Source: a virus
DNA length: 64,000 nucleotides
Direction: 5' to 3' (one strand)
Virus record (IMG/VR): IMGVR_UViG_3300036770_007495
Span: 62,001 to 126,000 of that record
A program made the translations under genes and the position numbers. Under the pieces are notes generated by a model. That model saw nothing but the letters and a program-made list of their open reading frames with translations, did no database searches and was not told where the DNA came from. This document shows, one piece after another, positions 10,453-18,887 of the stretch. Within the stretch, counting starts at the first letter, position 1. Every line of letters starts with the position of its first letter.

Positions 10453-10459
10453 TTAAATA
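10453..10459 (+). promoter_or_regulatory. late-promoter box TTAAATA
   Basis: TTAAATA 5 nt before the ATG at 10465. Confidence 0.6.
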
Positions 10460-10464
10460 AATGC

Positions 10465-11721
10465 ATGAATCGTAGAGAATTTCTTCGAGTTGGTGCTGCA
10501 GCAGGCATTTCTTTGCCAACAATGTTGCGCAGTCAAGATGCTACCAAAGTCAAAGCAGCATCAGTAATCCAAATCTTCTTGCCTGGTGGCATTGCACATC
10601 AGGATGCATGGGATTACAAACCATATGGATCACCAGAGTATCGTGGTCCATTTGCAGGCATCAAGACCAAAATTGATGGAGTTCACTTTGGTGCATTGTT
10701 GCAAAACACTGCTAAAATCAGCGACAACTTGACTGTGATTCGTTCCATGACACATGGTGAAGCAGCCCACGAACGAGGTGTGCACAACATGTTGACTGGC
10801 TACAGACCTTCACCTGCTTTGACATATCCATCATTTGGAACGGTCATCAATCACGAGTTGGGCGGCAGAAACAACTTGCCTGCATATGTGCTTGTGCCAA
10901 ATCAATTTGCTCCTGAGAATGGCACGGGATATCTATCAACACGTTACGGACCATTTGCAGTGGGGGCAAACCCAGAAGATCCTTCATTCTCCGTAAAGGA
11001 TCTCAAGTCACCTGCAGGAGTAACAGATCAGGCATTTGAACGTCGCAGAGCTCTTCTTGGTGTTGTTGATGACCATTTCAAAACCAGAGAATCACATGTG
11101 GATGCAGTCAAAGCCATGGATTCATTTTATAATGATGCATACAGCATGGTATCATCAACCCAAGCACGAGAAGCATTTGAATTGAGCAAAGAAACTGATG
11201 CAATGCGTGATGCATATGGCAGAAATGCTGCAGGCCAGCGCATGTTGCTGGCTCGCCGATTGGTAGAAGCAGGTGTTCGCATGGTCACTGTCACATATGG
11301 CAGCTGGGATCATCACAGCAATCTCAAAGGTGCGTTTGAGAGCAACATGATGAACTTTGATAAAGCATATGCCATGCTCATTACTGACTTGAAGCAAAGA
11401 GGCTTACTTGATTCTACACTGGTGATGATTACATCAGAATTTGGTCGCACACCAAAGATTAATGGAACCAATGGCCGCGATCACTGGCCTCGTGTGTTTT
11501 CCACTGTGCTTGCTGGGGGTGGAACCAAGGCTGGTTTTGCATATGGAACCAGCGATGCACTTGCTGCGGAACCGGAAACAGATCCTGTTTCGCCTGGTCA
11601 ATTGGCTGCAACCATGTACCATCTCATGGGCATTGATCCAAGAAAGAAGCTCATGACTCCTGATTTAAGACCAGTTGAAATTGTGTATGAAGAAGATCCT
11701 ATTGAAAAGATCTTGGCTTAA
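10465..11721 (+). CDS. DUF1501 protein with Tat signal
   Basis: 418 residues, full length for DUF1501. It opens with a twin-arginine signal NRREFLRVGAAAGISLP, so export in folded form is predicted. DUF1501 landmarks follow: FLPGGIAHQDAWDYKP (about 38-53), RSMTHGEAAHERGVHNMLTG, YGSWDHHSN and SEFGRTPKINGTNGRDHWP near 330. DUF1501 is related to the sulfatase/alkaline phosphatase superfamily and is extremely abundant in Planctomycetes and Verrucomicrobia, where it pairs with DUF1549/DUF1553 genes; the reaction is unknown. It is very unusual in a phage. It sits between a holin-like gene and tail genes with its own late box, so expression late in infection is inferred. Confidence 0.88.
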   Translation: MNRREFLRVGAAAGISLPTMLRSQDATKVKAASVIQIFLPGGIAHQDAWDYKPYGSPEYRGPFAGIKTKIDGVHFGALLQNTAKISDNLTVIRSMTHGEAAHERGVHNMLTGYRPSPALTYPSFGTVINHELGGRNNLPAYVLVPNQFAPENGTGYLSTRYGPFAVGANPEDPSFSVKDLKSPAGVTDQAFERRRALLGVVDDHFKTRESHVDAVKAMDSFYNDAYSMVSSTQAREAFELSKETDAMRDAYGRNAAGQRMLLARRLVEAGVRMVTVTYGSWDHHSNLKGAFESNMMNFDKAYAMLITDLKQRGLLDSTLVMITSEFGRTPKINGTNGRDHWPRVFSTVLAGGGTKAGFAYGTSDALAAEPETDPVSPGQLAATMYHLMGIDPRKKLMTPDLRPVEIVYEEDPIEKILA

Positions 11722-12044
11722 ACACCCTGGTTGGAGTAAGAGAAGAACTGCGATCTAAAAGAAAGCAAACCAGCACCTGCTGTAGTTTTTGCACTAACCT
11801 GAGAGCTGTTTGTTAATCCGCGAAATGTAAACTCTTCATTTGCAGACAACAAGAATGCATTGGTTGTATCAAAATTGTTCTGATCAAAAATGAGTACACC
11901 TTGACCTGTTGTGTTTTTAACAACGACTTCTGAACATACTTGAAATGGCAACTGCTTGAGATTGGTATCGAGAGCAACATTGAATGATTTGCATACATTC
12001 AGGTTGTAGTATGTTACTCCATTGTTTGTTGTGGGTGCTGGCAT
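11718..12044 (-). CDS. small virion-type hypothetical protein
   Basis: 108 residues, beta-rich, Ser/Thr/Asn-rich (GVTYYNLNVCKSFNV, GVLIFDQNNFDTTNAFLL, EFTFRGLTNSSQVSAKTTAG), without signal or membrane segment. The composition is that of small capsid-decoration or fibre-associated proteins; no family is recognised. It overlaps the end of the DUF1501 gene by 4 nt tail to tail. It has a late box 5 nt before its ATG, divergent from the box of the next + strand gene. Confidence 0.65.
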   Translation of the reverse strand: MPAPTTNNGVTYYNLNVCKSFNVALDTNLKQLPFQVCSEVVVKNTTGQGVLIFDQNNFDTTNAFLLSANEEFTFRGLTNSSQVSAKTTAGAGLLSFRSQFFSYSNQGV

Positions 12045-12049
12045 AAGGT

Positions 12050-12056
12050 TATTTAG
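12050..12056 (-). promoter_or_regulatory. late-promoter box CTAAATA
   Basis: CTAAATA on the - strand, 5 nt before the start at 12044; back to back with the box at 12061. Confidence 0.65.
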
Positions 12057-12060
12057 TCTG

Positions 12061-12067
12061 CTAAATA
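12061..12067 (+). promoter_or_regulatory. late-promoter box CTAAATA
   Basis: CTAAATA 5 nt before the ATG at 12073; divergent pair with 12050-12056. Confidence 0.65.
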
Positions 12068-12072
12068 CAATT

Positions 12073-12840
12073 ATGAGCTTTACCAGTCTATTTAATGATC
12101 TTCTTTTGGAAAAGAAAGTACTTACAAGAACAGAAATTCAGCAAGATCTGGAAAAGTTCATGGATCATCTCAAAACAAAAAACAATGTTTTGTTTGTAAC
12201 CACCAGCAACAGATGGGCTGGATCAGAGCAAAAAGCTAAATCTACACAATTGGCTTATCACATCAAAGATTCATTAACTGAATGCAACGTCAAAGTCATT
12301 GAAGCAGATAAACTCAACATCAGATGCTGCACAGGCAATGTGAGTTTGGCATCTGGCAACATTTGTGGTGCAAAAGATGCTTTGCTCAAAAGTTCATCAA
12401 AAAATCCAACCGGTCAAATCAGATGCTGGGAAGCCAAACACAGAGATGATGAGTTGTATAAAATTGCAAATGAAGTGTTCAAAGCTGATGCAGTTGTATT
12501 CTTTACAAGTGTAAGGTGGGGCCAAACCAACTCCATCTATCAAAAAGTGATTGAACGACTAACCTGGATAGAAAACAGATGGTCCTGTTTGGGTGAAAGC
12601 AATTTGCTTGAAAACAAAGAAGCAGGCATCATTGTCATTGGACAAAATTGGAAAGACAAGCAAGTTATGCAAACTCAGCGCAGTGTTTTTGAGATGTTTG
12701 GATTCAAATCACCTGCAAATCTCTCCATGTATTGGCAGTTTACTGATGATGCAATGGATGAATCCAAGCAGTCATACAAGGCAGCAGTTTCTCAGTTCCA
12801 AGATGACTTTGATTTAAGACTCCGCAAAAAGACTAAATAA
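12073..12840 (+). CDS. flavodoxin-like NAD(P)H-dependent FMN reductase
   Basis: 255 residues. After a helical N-terminus, NNVLFVTTSNRWAGSEQKAK looks like the phosphate-binding first loop of a flavodoxin fold. CCTGNVSLASGNICGAKDAL (about 84-103) resembles the Cys-containing segment of iron-sulfur flavoproteins. DAVVFFTSVRWGQTNSIYQK and VIERLTWIENRW match the FMN-binding and dimer segments of WrbA-like NADPH:FMN reductases. Predicted role is cytoplasmic electron transfer. It lies between the two halves of the DUF1501 cassette with its own late box, suggesting a redox step in the same system (inference). Confidence 0.65.
   Translation: MSFTSLFNDLLLEKKVLTRTEIQQDLEKFMDHLKTKNNVLFVTTSNRWAGSEQKAKSTQLAYHIKDSLTECNVKVIEADKLNIRCCTGNVSLASGNICGAKDALLKSSSKNPTGQIRCWEAKHRDDELYKIANEVFKADAVVFFTSVRWGQTNSIYQKVIERLTWIENRWSCLGESNLLENKEAGIIVIGQNWKDKQVMQTQRSVFEMFGFKSPANLSMYWQFTDDAMDESKQSYKAAVSQFQDDFDLRLRKKTK
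12833..12839 (+). promoter_or_regulatory. late-promoter box CTAAATA
   Basis: CTAAATA 6 nt before the ATG at 12846; overlaps the stop codon of the flavodoxin-like gene. Confidence 0.6.
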
Positions 12841-12845
12841 ATTTT

Positions 12846-14633
12846 ATGAAAAAGCTAATTGTCCTATTTTTGAGCATTTGCACCTTAACTTTTGGTGCAA
12901 CATTAGAACAGCTTAACAACTACAGCGGCTGGATTGACTCAGTTTTAGAAAAGCAATACACTGCTGCCAAGGTAACGCCACTCAAGCGCATTGATGAAGA
13001 TACATTTGTGCGCAGAGCATATCTCACCATCATTGGCAGAAATCCAACATACGAAGAATATCAGATGTATGCCAAAGCAACTGATGCCAACAAGCGCCAA
13101 GGTTTGATTCAATTTTTAATGAATCATCCTGGACACGTTTCACACATGTTTAACTTTTGGGCTGAGTCTTTGAGACTAAGAGACAGATTATCCAACATCA
13201 ATAATTTTTCTGGTGGTCCATACATTGATTACATCAAAGACTCCATTGCTGCAAACAAACCATATACAAAGTTTGTTTCAGATTTGTTGACTGCATCAGG
13301 TTCATATTACGACAATCCTGCTACAGGCTATTTCTATCGCGATTTGGGAATGCCTTTGGACAACCTCATTGCAACTGGCAAAGTTTTCATGGGCACTGAC
13401 ATTGGATGTGCACAATGCCATGATGATCCATTCCAAGATTTCACTCAAATGCAGTTTTATAAAATGGCTGCTATGTTTAATCAAGTAGAGCTCAGGGGCC
13501 GCGGCAAAGATAAAGATCCAGCCATTGCAGCTCGTCAAAAGGCTCTAAGAGAAGAAGTAGATGCCTTGATCAAAGCTGATCCAATGAAGAATCGTGGTCT
13601 CAACAATCAGATCAACAACTTTGTTGCAGCCATGAGAGCCAATCTTGAGGTAGAGGAGAAAAGAGAATTAAAATTGCCTCACGATTATAAGTATACAGAT
13701 GCAAAGCCACTTGATACAGTTGTACCTGCAGTATTGTCAGGCAAAACAGAAATCAAGAACAAAGCTGATATGAGACAGGATGTTGTTGCATGGTTGGTGA
13801 GCCCACAGCATCCAACATTCACAAAGAACATTGTCAATAGATACTGGAAATGGGTGTTTGGTAGATACATCATTGATGACTATGACAATATTCATGATGA
13901 TGAAAAGCTCAATGGTGAGCTCATGAATGCACTTGCTAAAATCATGGTGCAGGTAAATTATGATAGCAAGCAGTTCATGTATGTGTTATTCAATACCAAG
14001 CTCTTTCAAAGAGAATTGTATGATGGAGCATACTCTAATACAGAAAGATTCATCTTCATTGGGCCTGTCAAGCAGCGTCTAACAGCCGAACAAATGTGGG
14101 ATTCAGTTGTATCCATTGCCATTGATCGCCCAGATACATTCAAGCTCAGCTTTCAAGATGAGTATGTCAAGGTGATGAGATACACCATTGAAGATCTTAC
14201 CATTGACAAACTCAAAGAAAAACAAGAAATGTATCAGAAGATTATGCGCTCCAAATACGATGCTGCTCCCAAGTATCGCAATTATCCACTTGCAAGAGCA
14301 TCTGAAGTGAATGACAACAGCCCTGTTAACACAATTCTTGAGCAGCTTGGCAGAGGCGACCGTGAGCTCATTGATACATCATCACGTGAAGGTTCTGTAA
14401 CACAAGTAATTTCATTCATGAATGGACAACTTGCTGAAGTTGCAGTAAACAAAGATACCAGCCTTGCAAAAGCCATTGCTGGCAAGTCTCCAACTGAGAC
14501 CATTGAAATTATTTTCAAGTCTGTTTTATCCAGAAAACCCACAATTGATGAGAGAAGCAAGTTCACTGGAGTGCAGGATGATGACATCATCTGGGCACTA
14601 GTCAATAGTTCTGAGTTCAAATTTAATAAATAA
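12846..14633 (+). CDS. DUF1549/DUF1553 secreted protein with CxxCH motif
   Basis: 595 residues, starting with a Sec signal peptide (MKKLIVLFLSICTLTFGA). The first half follows DUF1549: DTFVRRAYLTIIGRNPTYEE, then GCAQCHDDPF at about 187-196, where C188-x-x-C191-H192 could bind haem c or another metal. The second half follows DUF1553: LVSPQHPTFTKNIVNRYWKW, VFGRYIIDD, RLTAEQMWDSVVSIA and a C-terminal SVLSRKPTIDERSKF repeat-like end. In Planctomycetes these domains are longer and are almost always next to a DUF1501 gene, exactly as here (next gene 4 nt downstream). Biochemical role unknown; exported. Confidence 0.88.
   Translation: MKKLIVLFLSICTLTFGATLEQLNNYSGWIDSVLEKQYTAAKVTPLKRIDEDTFVRRAYLTIIGRNPTYEEYQMYAKATDANKRQGLIQFLMNHPGHVSHMFNFWAESLRLRDRLSNINNFSGGPYIDYIKDSIAANKPYTKFVSDLLTASGSYYDNPATGYFYRDLGMPLDNLIATGKVFMGTDIGCAQCHDDPFQDFTQMQFYKMAAMFNQVELRGRGKDKDPAIAARQKALREEVDALIKADPMKNRGLNNQINNFVAAMRANLEVEEKRELKLPHDYKYTDAKPLDTVVPAVLSGKTEIKNKADMRQDVVAWLVSPQHPTFTKNIVNRYWKWVFGRYIIDDYDNIHDDEKLNGELMNALAKIMVQVNYDSKQFMYVLFNTKLFQRELYDGAYSNTERFIFIGPVKQRLTAEQMWDSVVSIAIDRPDTFKLSFQDEYVKVMRYTIEDLTIDKLKEKQEMYQKIMRSKYDAAPKYRNYPLARASEVNDNSPVNTILEQLGRGDRELIDTSSREGSVTQVISFMNGQLAEVAVNKDTSLAKAIAGKSPTETIEIIFKSVLSRKPTIDERSKFTGVQDDDIIWALVNSSEFKFNK
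14626..14632 (+). promoter_or_regulatory. late-promoter box ATAAATA
   Basis: ATAAATA 5 nt before the ATG at 14638, overlapping the previous stop. Confidence 0.6.
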
Positions 14634-14637
14634 CAAC

Positions 14638-15873
14638 ATGAATACACTAACAAGACGCAACTTTGTGCTTAACCTTGCATCAGCAGGTTTAGGTGTAACC
14701 GTTCTTCCACACATTGTAGCTGCTCCAGCCAGCAAGAAAGCAGAACACATCATCTACCTCTTTATGAATGGAGGCATGAGCCATTTGGATACATTTGATC
14801 CTAAAATGGATGCTGAAGTCAAAGGTGAATTCAAATCCATCACCACAAATGCTGATTTTCAGATCTCTGAACATTTGCCTTTGATGGCCAAGCATGGTGA
14901 TAAGATGGCAGTTGTTCGTTCCATGATGGTAACAACTGGCGATCATGCTGGTGCACAATACTTGCAAAGAACATCATTCAAGAAGATTGGCACAGTTGTT
15001 CACCCCAACATGGGAGCATGGATGTGTCATTATACTGAAGATGGGAAGCCAAAAGTCATTCCACAAAACGTTTTGATTGGTGGTGGAGCTGATCACCCCG
15101 GTTCAGGGTGGATGCCTAAGAAGTATTCTCCTATTCCAGTTGCAGATCCTATGAGAGGTCTTGATAATACTAAGCTTAAGAATGCAGCAGAGTTTGCAAA
15201 GAGAGTACAAATCCTGGAAAAACTTGAAAAAGATGCAAACAAAATCATCAACCCAGCTCAAAAGTCATATGCTGAATTTTATGACCAAACAATTCGTCTT
15301 CTCAACTCAAATGAGCTTGATGTCTTTGATCTTTCCAAGGTGGATCAAGCAACAAGAGACAAATATGGCAACAATCGTTTTGGTCAAGGTGTTTGCTTGG
15401 CAAAACGCTTGATTGAAAAGGGTAATTGCAAGTTTATTGAAGTATCTGATGGTGGTTGGGATACACACGTTAATAACTTTGAATCTCTTGAGACAAAGCT
15501 CAAGGTGCTTGACCAAGCAGTTGATGCTCTTTTGCAAGACCTCAAATCATCTGGTCTTCTTGAGAAAACACTTGTTGTAATTGCAACAGACTTTGGTAGA
15601 ACACCAAACATCAACATCAACAATGGTAGAGATCATCACCCAGGTGCATTCTGCGGTGTTCTCATGGGTGCAGGCATCAAAGGCGGTCAAGCATATGGCA
15701 AGTCTGATGACAAGGGTATGAAAGCAATTGAAAACGTGGTTAGCCCAGCTGATTTCAATGCTACCATTGCTGCTGCTGCAGGATTGCCAATTGAAGATAT
15801 TGTAGTCTCACCTGATGGTAGACCATTCAAAATTGCTGATAAAGGAAAGCCTGTTACTGCTCTGCTTGCGTGA
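14638..15873 (+). CDS. DUF1501 protein with Tat-like signal, second copy
   Basis: 411 residues. It opens with TRRNFVLNLASAGLGVTVLP, a twin-arginine leader. DUF1501 landmarks are FMNGGMSHLDTFDPK (about 42-56), VRSMMVTTGDHAGAQYLQRT, DGGWDTHVNNFES and TDFGRTPNININNGRDHHPG near 322. It is clearly divergent from the DUF1501 at 10465, so this is an old pair rather than a fresh duplication. The DUF1549-DUF1553/DUF1501 adjacency is the standard planctomycetal arrangement. Likely periplasmic or surface partner of the upstream CxxCH protein. Confidence 0.88.
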   Translation: MNTLTRRNFVLNLASAGLGVTVLPHIVAAPASKKAEHIIYLFMNGGMSHLDTFDPKMDAEVKGEFKSITTNADFQISEHLPLMAKHGDKMAVVRSMMVTTGDHAGAQYLQRTSFKKIGTVVHPNMGAWMCHYTEDGKPKVIPQNVLIGGGADHPGSGWMPKKYSPIPVADPMRGLDNTKLKNAAEFAKRVQILEKLEKDANKIINPAQKSYAEFYDQTIRLLNSNELDVFDLSKVDQATRDKYGNNRFGQGVCLAKRLIEKGNCKFIEVSDGGWDTHVNNFESLETKLKVLDQAVDALLQDLKSSGLLEKTLVVIATDFGRTPNININNGRDHHPGAFCGVLMGAGIKGGQAYGKSDDKGMKAIENVVSPADFNATIAAAAGLPIEDIVVSPDGRPFKIADKGKPVTALLA

Positions 15874-15879
15874 TCACGC

Positions 15880-15886
15880 ATAAATA
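15880..15886 (+). promoter_or_regulatory. late-promoter box ATAAATA
   Basis: ATAAATA 5 nt before the ATG at 15892. Confidence 0.65.
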
Positions 15887-15891
15887 AGTTC

Positions 15892-17043
15892 ATGCAGAAC
15901 CAGGCTTTTCACTTTGAGATTGAAGATCTCATTACGCAATTCATTGCGGCATTTGATGATTGCGTAATCAAGAGGTTCACTGGTTCTCGTGAACAAAAAG
16001 ACCAAATCAGTGTGCGTTATGTTTATGCACCCAAGCAGCGTGTAATTTATGATATCATTAACAAAGGCAAGAATATAACATTGCCGGTTGTGAGCATCAG
16101 CATTTCGCAAATTGCAAGAGATTCATCCAGAGTGTTCAACAAGCTTGATGGATTTTATTATCCTGCTGCTAACACCGACAATGAATATGCTGCTTTTTCT
16201 AATCAGGTTTATTCACCGGTTCCTGTCAACATAACTGTCAACATGAGCATCATTGGCAAGTATCAGACAGACATTGAACAAATCTTATCCAATTTTGCCG
16301 CATATACAAATCCATATTTGGTCATAAGCTGGAAAATTCCTGCGGCTTATAATCTCACAAAGACATATGAGATTAGAACTGAAGTCGATTGGAGCGGATC
16401 CATTGCACTCAATTATCCTGGTGATCAGACACCAGCAGATTCTTACAGAGTAACTGCTGATACAAGCTTTACAATCAAAGGGTGGCTGTTTCCACAAGCA
16501 CCATCAAGTTCTGTTAAAAACATCTTTTTCATTGATGCTAATTTTTATGCAACAAATCAGTTGTCAGGCAATCCCTACAAGATGCTTTATTCCACTCTGG
16601 AAGACTATGCAACACTGAGTGCATCCAATTTGGCAGGCTTTACCGAGACCATTAACATATCTGCAGCACCAGCAATTACTAACATTTATTATGCAACCAA
16701 TGTTGGCATTGGTGAGCAAGTGTTCTCCAGTCTCACCATCAATGCATTCAATTCTGGTGGAACCATAACATTGTTTGGTAAAAGATTTCAATACACTACA
16801 GCAGTTGCACTTTGCAGCAACAATGCAACTCTTTACAAAGGTCTCACATCATTTGCATTTGCGTATTATCCAACTATTTCATGCATACCCATTGAAACAT
16901 ACAATGTTTTGAATGAAAACACAATGACCATCACATTGCCTGCTTTGACTGCATCAGGCAACTTTAACATTGTAGTACTCAATGAGGCAGGCTATGACAC
17001 AACATACAGCGCTAATCAAGGTGTTTTTACCAATGTGGTGTAG
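15892..17043 (+). CDS. gp15-like tail sheath terminator with C-terminal extension
   Basis: 383 residues. The first 220 follow T4 gp15: VIKRFTGSREQKDQISVRYV, VYAPKQRVIYDI, LPVVSISISQIARD, the PVPVNITVNMSIIGKYQTDI segment, EQILSNFAAYTNPYLVI and a final FTIKGWLFPQ. gp15 caps the tail tube and sheath and joins the tail to the head. T4 gp15 is about 270 residues; here about 110 extra residues form a beta-rich IPT/Ig-like domain (INAFNSGGTITLFGKRF ... NFNIVVLNEAGYD). The place directly before the portal gene fits the T4 order. Confidence 0.7.
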   Translation: MQNQAFHFEIEDLITQFIAAFDDCVIKRFTGSREQKDQISVRYVYAPKQRVIYDIINKGKNITLPVVSISISQIARDSSRVFNKLDGFYYPAANTDNEYAAFSNQVYSPVPVNITVNMSIIGKYQTDIEQILSNFAAYTNPYLVISWKIPAAYNLTKTYEIRTEVDWSGSIALNYPGDQTPADSYRVTADTSFTIKGWLFPQAPSSSVKNIFFIDANFYATNQLSGNPYKMLYSTLEDYATLSASNLAGFTETINISAAPAITNIYYATNVGIGEQVFSSLTINAFNSGGTITLFGKRFQYTTAVALCSNNATLYKGLTSFAFAYYPTISCIPIETYNVLNENTMTITLPALTASGNFNIVVLNEAGYDTTYSANQGVFTNVV

Positions 17044-17061
17044 CTGTTTAAGCAATGACAA

Positions 17062-17068
17062 CTAAATA
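17062..17068 (+). promoter_or_regulatory. late-promoter box CTAAATA
   Basis: CTAAATA 6 nt before the ATG at 17075. Confidence 0.65.
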
Positions 17069-17074
17069 ACTAGA

Positions 17075-18874
17075 ATGGACTCTTCTTATAGCAATCAGGC
17101 AAATGTGCAGCAAACTTTTGGTAGGCAGTTGATGACCTACATTTCTTCCAAGCTGCCATACTCTGGATTCAACATTTTGGATTTCACAGAAAGAGAAAAT
17201 CCAAAATTCAAGACATTTGAGGAGACAGGCATCCGCAGAAATGAAGCACTAGCAAGAAACTCCATTTCACAATCCAACCTTTTCTCTACAGGGTATGGTG
17301 AGTTTCGTGACATTGGATTTGGTGATCTCATGTATGCAAACATGCAGAACGACAAAGGTGCACGTTTGCAGGATTACAGAGTCATGGCTGCTTTTGCAGA
17401 AGTATCCAATGCTCTTGATGAAATTTGTGATGAGATGATCAACAGAGATGCACAGAATCATGTTGTGAATGTGAAGCTCAAAAACTTTACAATGGATGCT
17501 GTGGATCTAGAACAGCTGCAGCTTGAGTTTCAGAAGTACGTTGAGTTCTTTGATTTGGAAAACAAAGGCTGGACATATTTTAGAGATTTGTTGGTTGAAG
17601 GTGAGTTGTATTTTGAACACATCATTCACAAAAAGTATTCTGATCAAGGCGTTTTGGGTGTAATTAGAATGCCTACTGAACTTGTTGATCCTGTTTACAA
17701 CAACATTCAAAACATGATTGTCAAAGGTTATCTTTACAGAAAGCCTGTTTTTGATGCTGTCAATCCCAAAAAGAAAATTGAAGAGAAGATGATTCCAATG
17801 CAAGAGAATCAGGTTGTTTACATCAACAGCGGTATTTGGAATCAAAACAAAACAGTGCGCCTGCCTTTCATTGAAAATGCTCGTCGTGCTTATCGTCAAT
17901 TGTCACTCATTGAAGATGCCATTGTCATTTACCGATTGGTGCGTGCACCAGAGCGTCTCATCTTCAACGTTGATGTTGGCAACATGGCACCACCCAAAGC
18001 AGAAGCATTTTTGCGCAAGCTCATGAATCAATACTGGAGCAGCAAAACATTTGATGTAGATCAGAATGATGTTGTTCGCAAGTTTAATCCTCAAAGCATG
18101 CTAGACAGCTTTTGGTTTGCCAAGCGTCAAGGTTCAGAAGGCACAAGCGTACAACAGCTGCCAGGTGGCCAAAATCTTGGTGAGTTGACAGACTTGATGT
18201 ACTTTGTCAAGAAATTGTATGAGGCACTCAAAGTGCCTGTCAACCGTTTGGATCCCCAATCACAGATTTCAGATGGCAGCACAGTATTGCGTGAAGAATT
18301 AAAGTTTGCTCGCTTCATCATCAGAATGCAACAGATGTTTGCATCTGGCATCAAAAAGGGCTTCATTACACATTTGCACCTCAAAGGACTTTGGGACAAA
18401 TGGAAGCTCAAAGATTATTACCTTGATGTAGAATTCAACCCACCGACCAACTATTATGAATTGCGCCAGAGTCAGCGATTGGAAGCCAAGGTGGGCAACT
18501 TCAACAATCTTGCATCCAATCCAACCATTTCTCAAACTTACTTGCAGCGTAAAATTCTTGGCTGGAGTGACATTGATGTCAAGGCTAATAGAGAGTACTT
18601 GCGTGCTGACAAGGAGCTTGAATGGGAGCTCAATCAAATCACCAACTCAGGCCCATATTGGAAGCTCATGATGGGTGGTGCGGTAGGTGGTGCAGAAGCT
18701 GGCGGCGCACCTCCAGGAGGAGGCGGCGGTGGTGGAGCTGGTCCAGGTGGAATGCCACCAGCATTTGCAGGAGGCCCTGCAGCACTTGAGACACCACCAG
18801 AAGCAGAAGCTCCACCTGAAGCTGGTGCACCAGAAGCTGCACAAGCTGCCCCTGCACCTGAAGCAGGCGCATAA
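17075..18874 (+). CDS. gp20: portal protein, T4 gp20-like
   Basis: 599 residues. Signature stretches of the T4 portal family are present: ALDEICDEMINRD, VYINSGIWNQN, RRAYRQLSLIEDAIVIYRLV followed by RAPERLIFNVDVGNM, MNQYWSSKTFD, DLMYFVKKLYEALKVPVNRL and EELKFARFI. The protein forms the dodecameric ring at the capsid vertex through which DNA is packaged. The last 65 residues are a low-complexity Gly/Ala/Pro/Glu tail not found in T4, GC-richer than the rest of the gene. It is followed by neck, protease, scaffold and capsid genes. Confidence 0.95.
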   Translation: MDSSYSNQANVQQTFGRQLMTYISSKLPYSGFNILDFTERENPKFKTFEETGIRRNEALARNSISQSNLFSTGYGEFRDIGFGDLMYANMQNDKGARLQDYRVMAAFAEVSNALDEICDEMINRDAQNHVVNVKLKNFTMDAVDLEQLQLEFQKYVEFFDLENKGWTYFRDLLVEGELYFEHIIHKKYSDQGVLGVIRMPTELVDPVYNNIQNMIVKGYLYRKPVFDAVNPKKKIEEKMIPMQENQVVYINSGIWNQNKTVRLPFIENARRAYRQLSLIEDAIVIYRLVRAPERLIFNVDVGNMAPPKAEAFLRKLMNQYWSSKTFDVDQNDVVRKFNPQSMLDSFWFAKRQGSEGTSVQQLPGGQNLGELTDLMYFVKKLYEALKVPVNRLDPQSQISDGSTVLREELKFARFIIRMQQMFASGIKKGFITHLHLKGLWDKWKLKDYYLDVEFNPPTNYYELRQSQRLEAKVGNFNNLASNPTISQTYLQRKILGWSDIDVKANREYLRADKELEWELNQITNSGPYWKLMMGGAVGGAEAGGAPPGGGGGGGAGPGGMPPAFAGGPAALETPPEAEAPPEAGAPEAAQAAPAPEAGA

Positions 18875-18877
18875 ATA
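18871..18877 (+). promoter_or_regulatory. late-promoter box ATAAATA
   Basis: ATAAATA 10 nt before the ATG at 18888; overlaps the portal stop codon. Confidence 0.55.
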
Positions 18878-18887
18878 AGATAGTATT

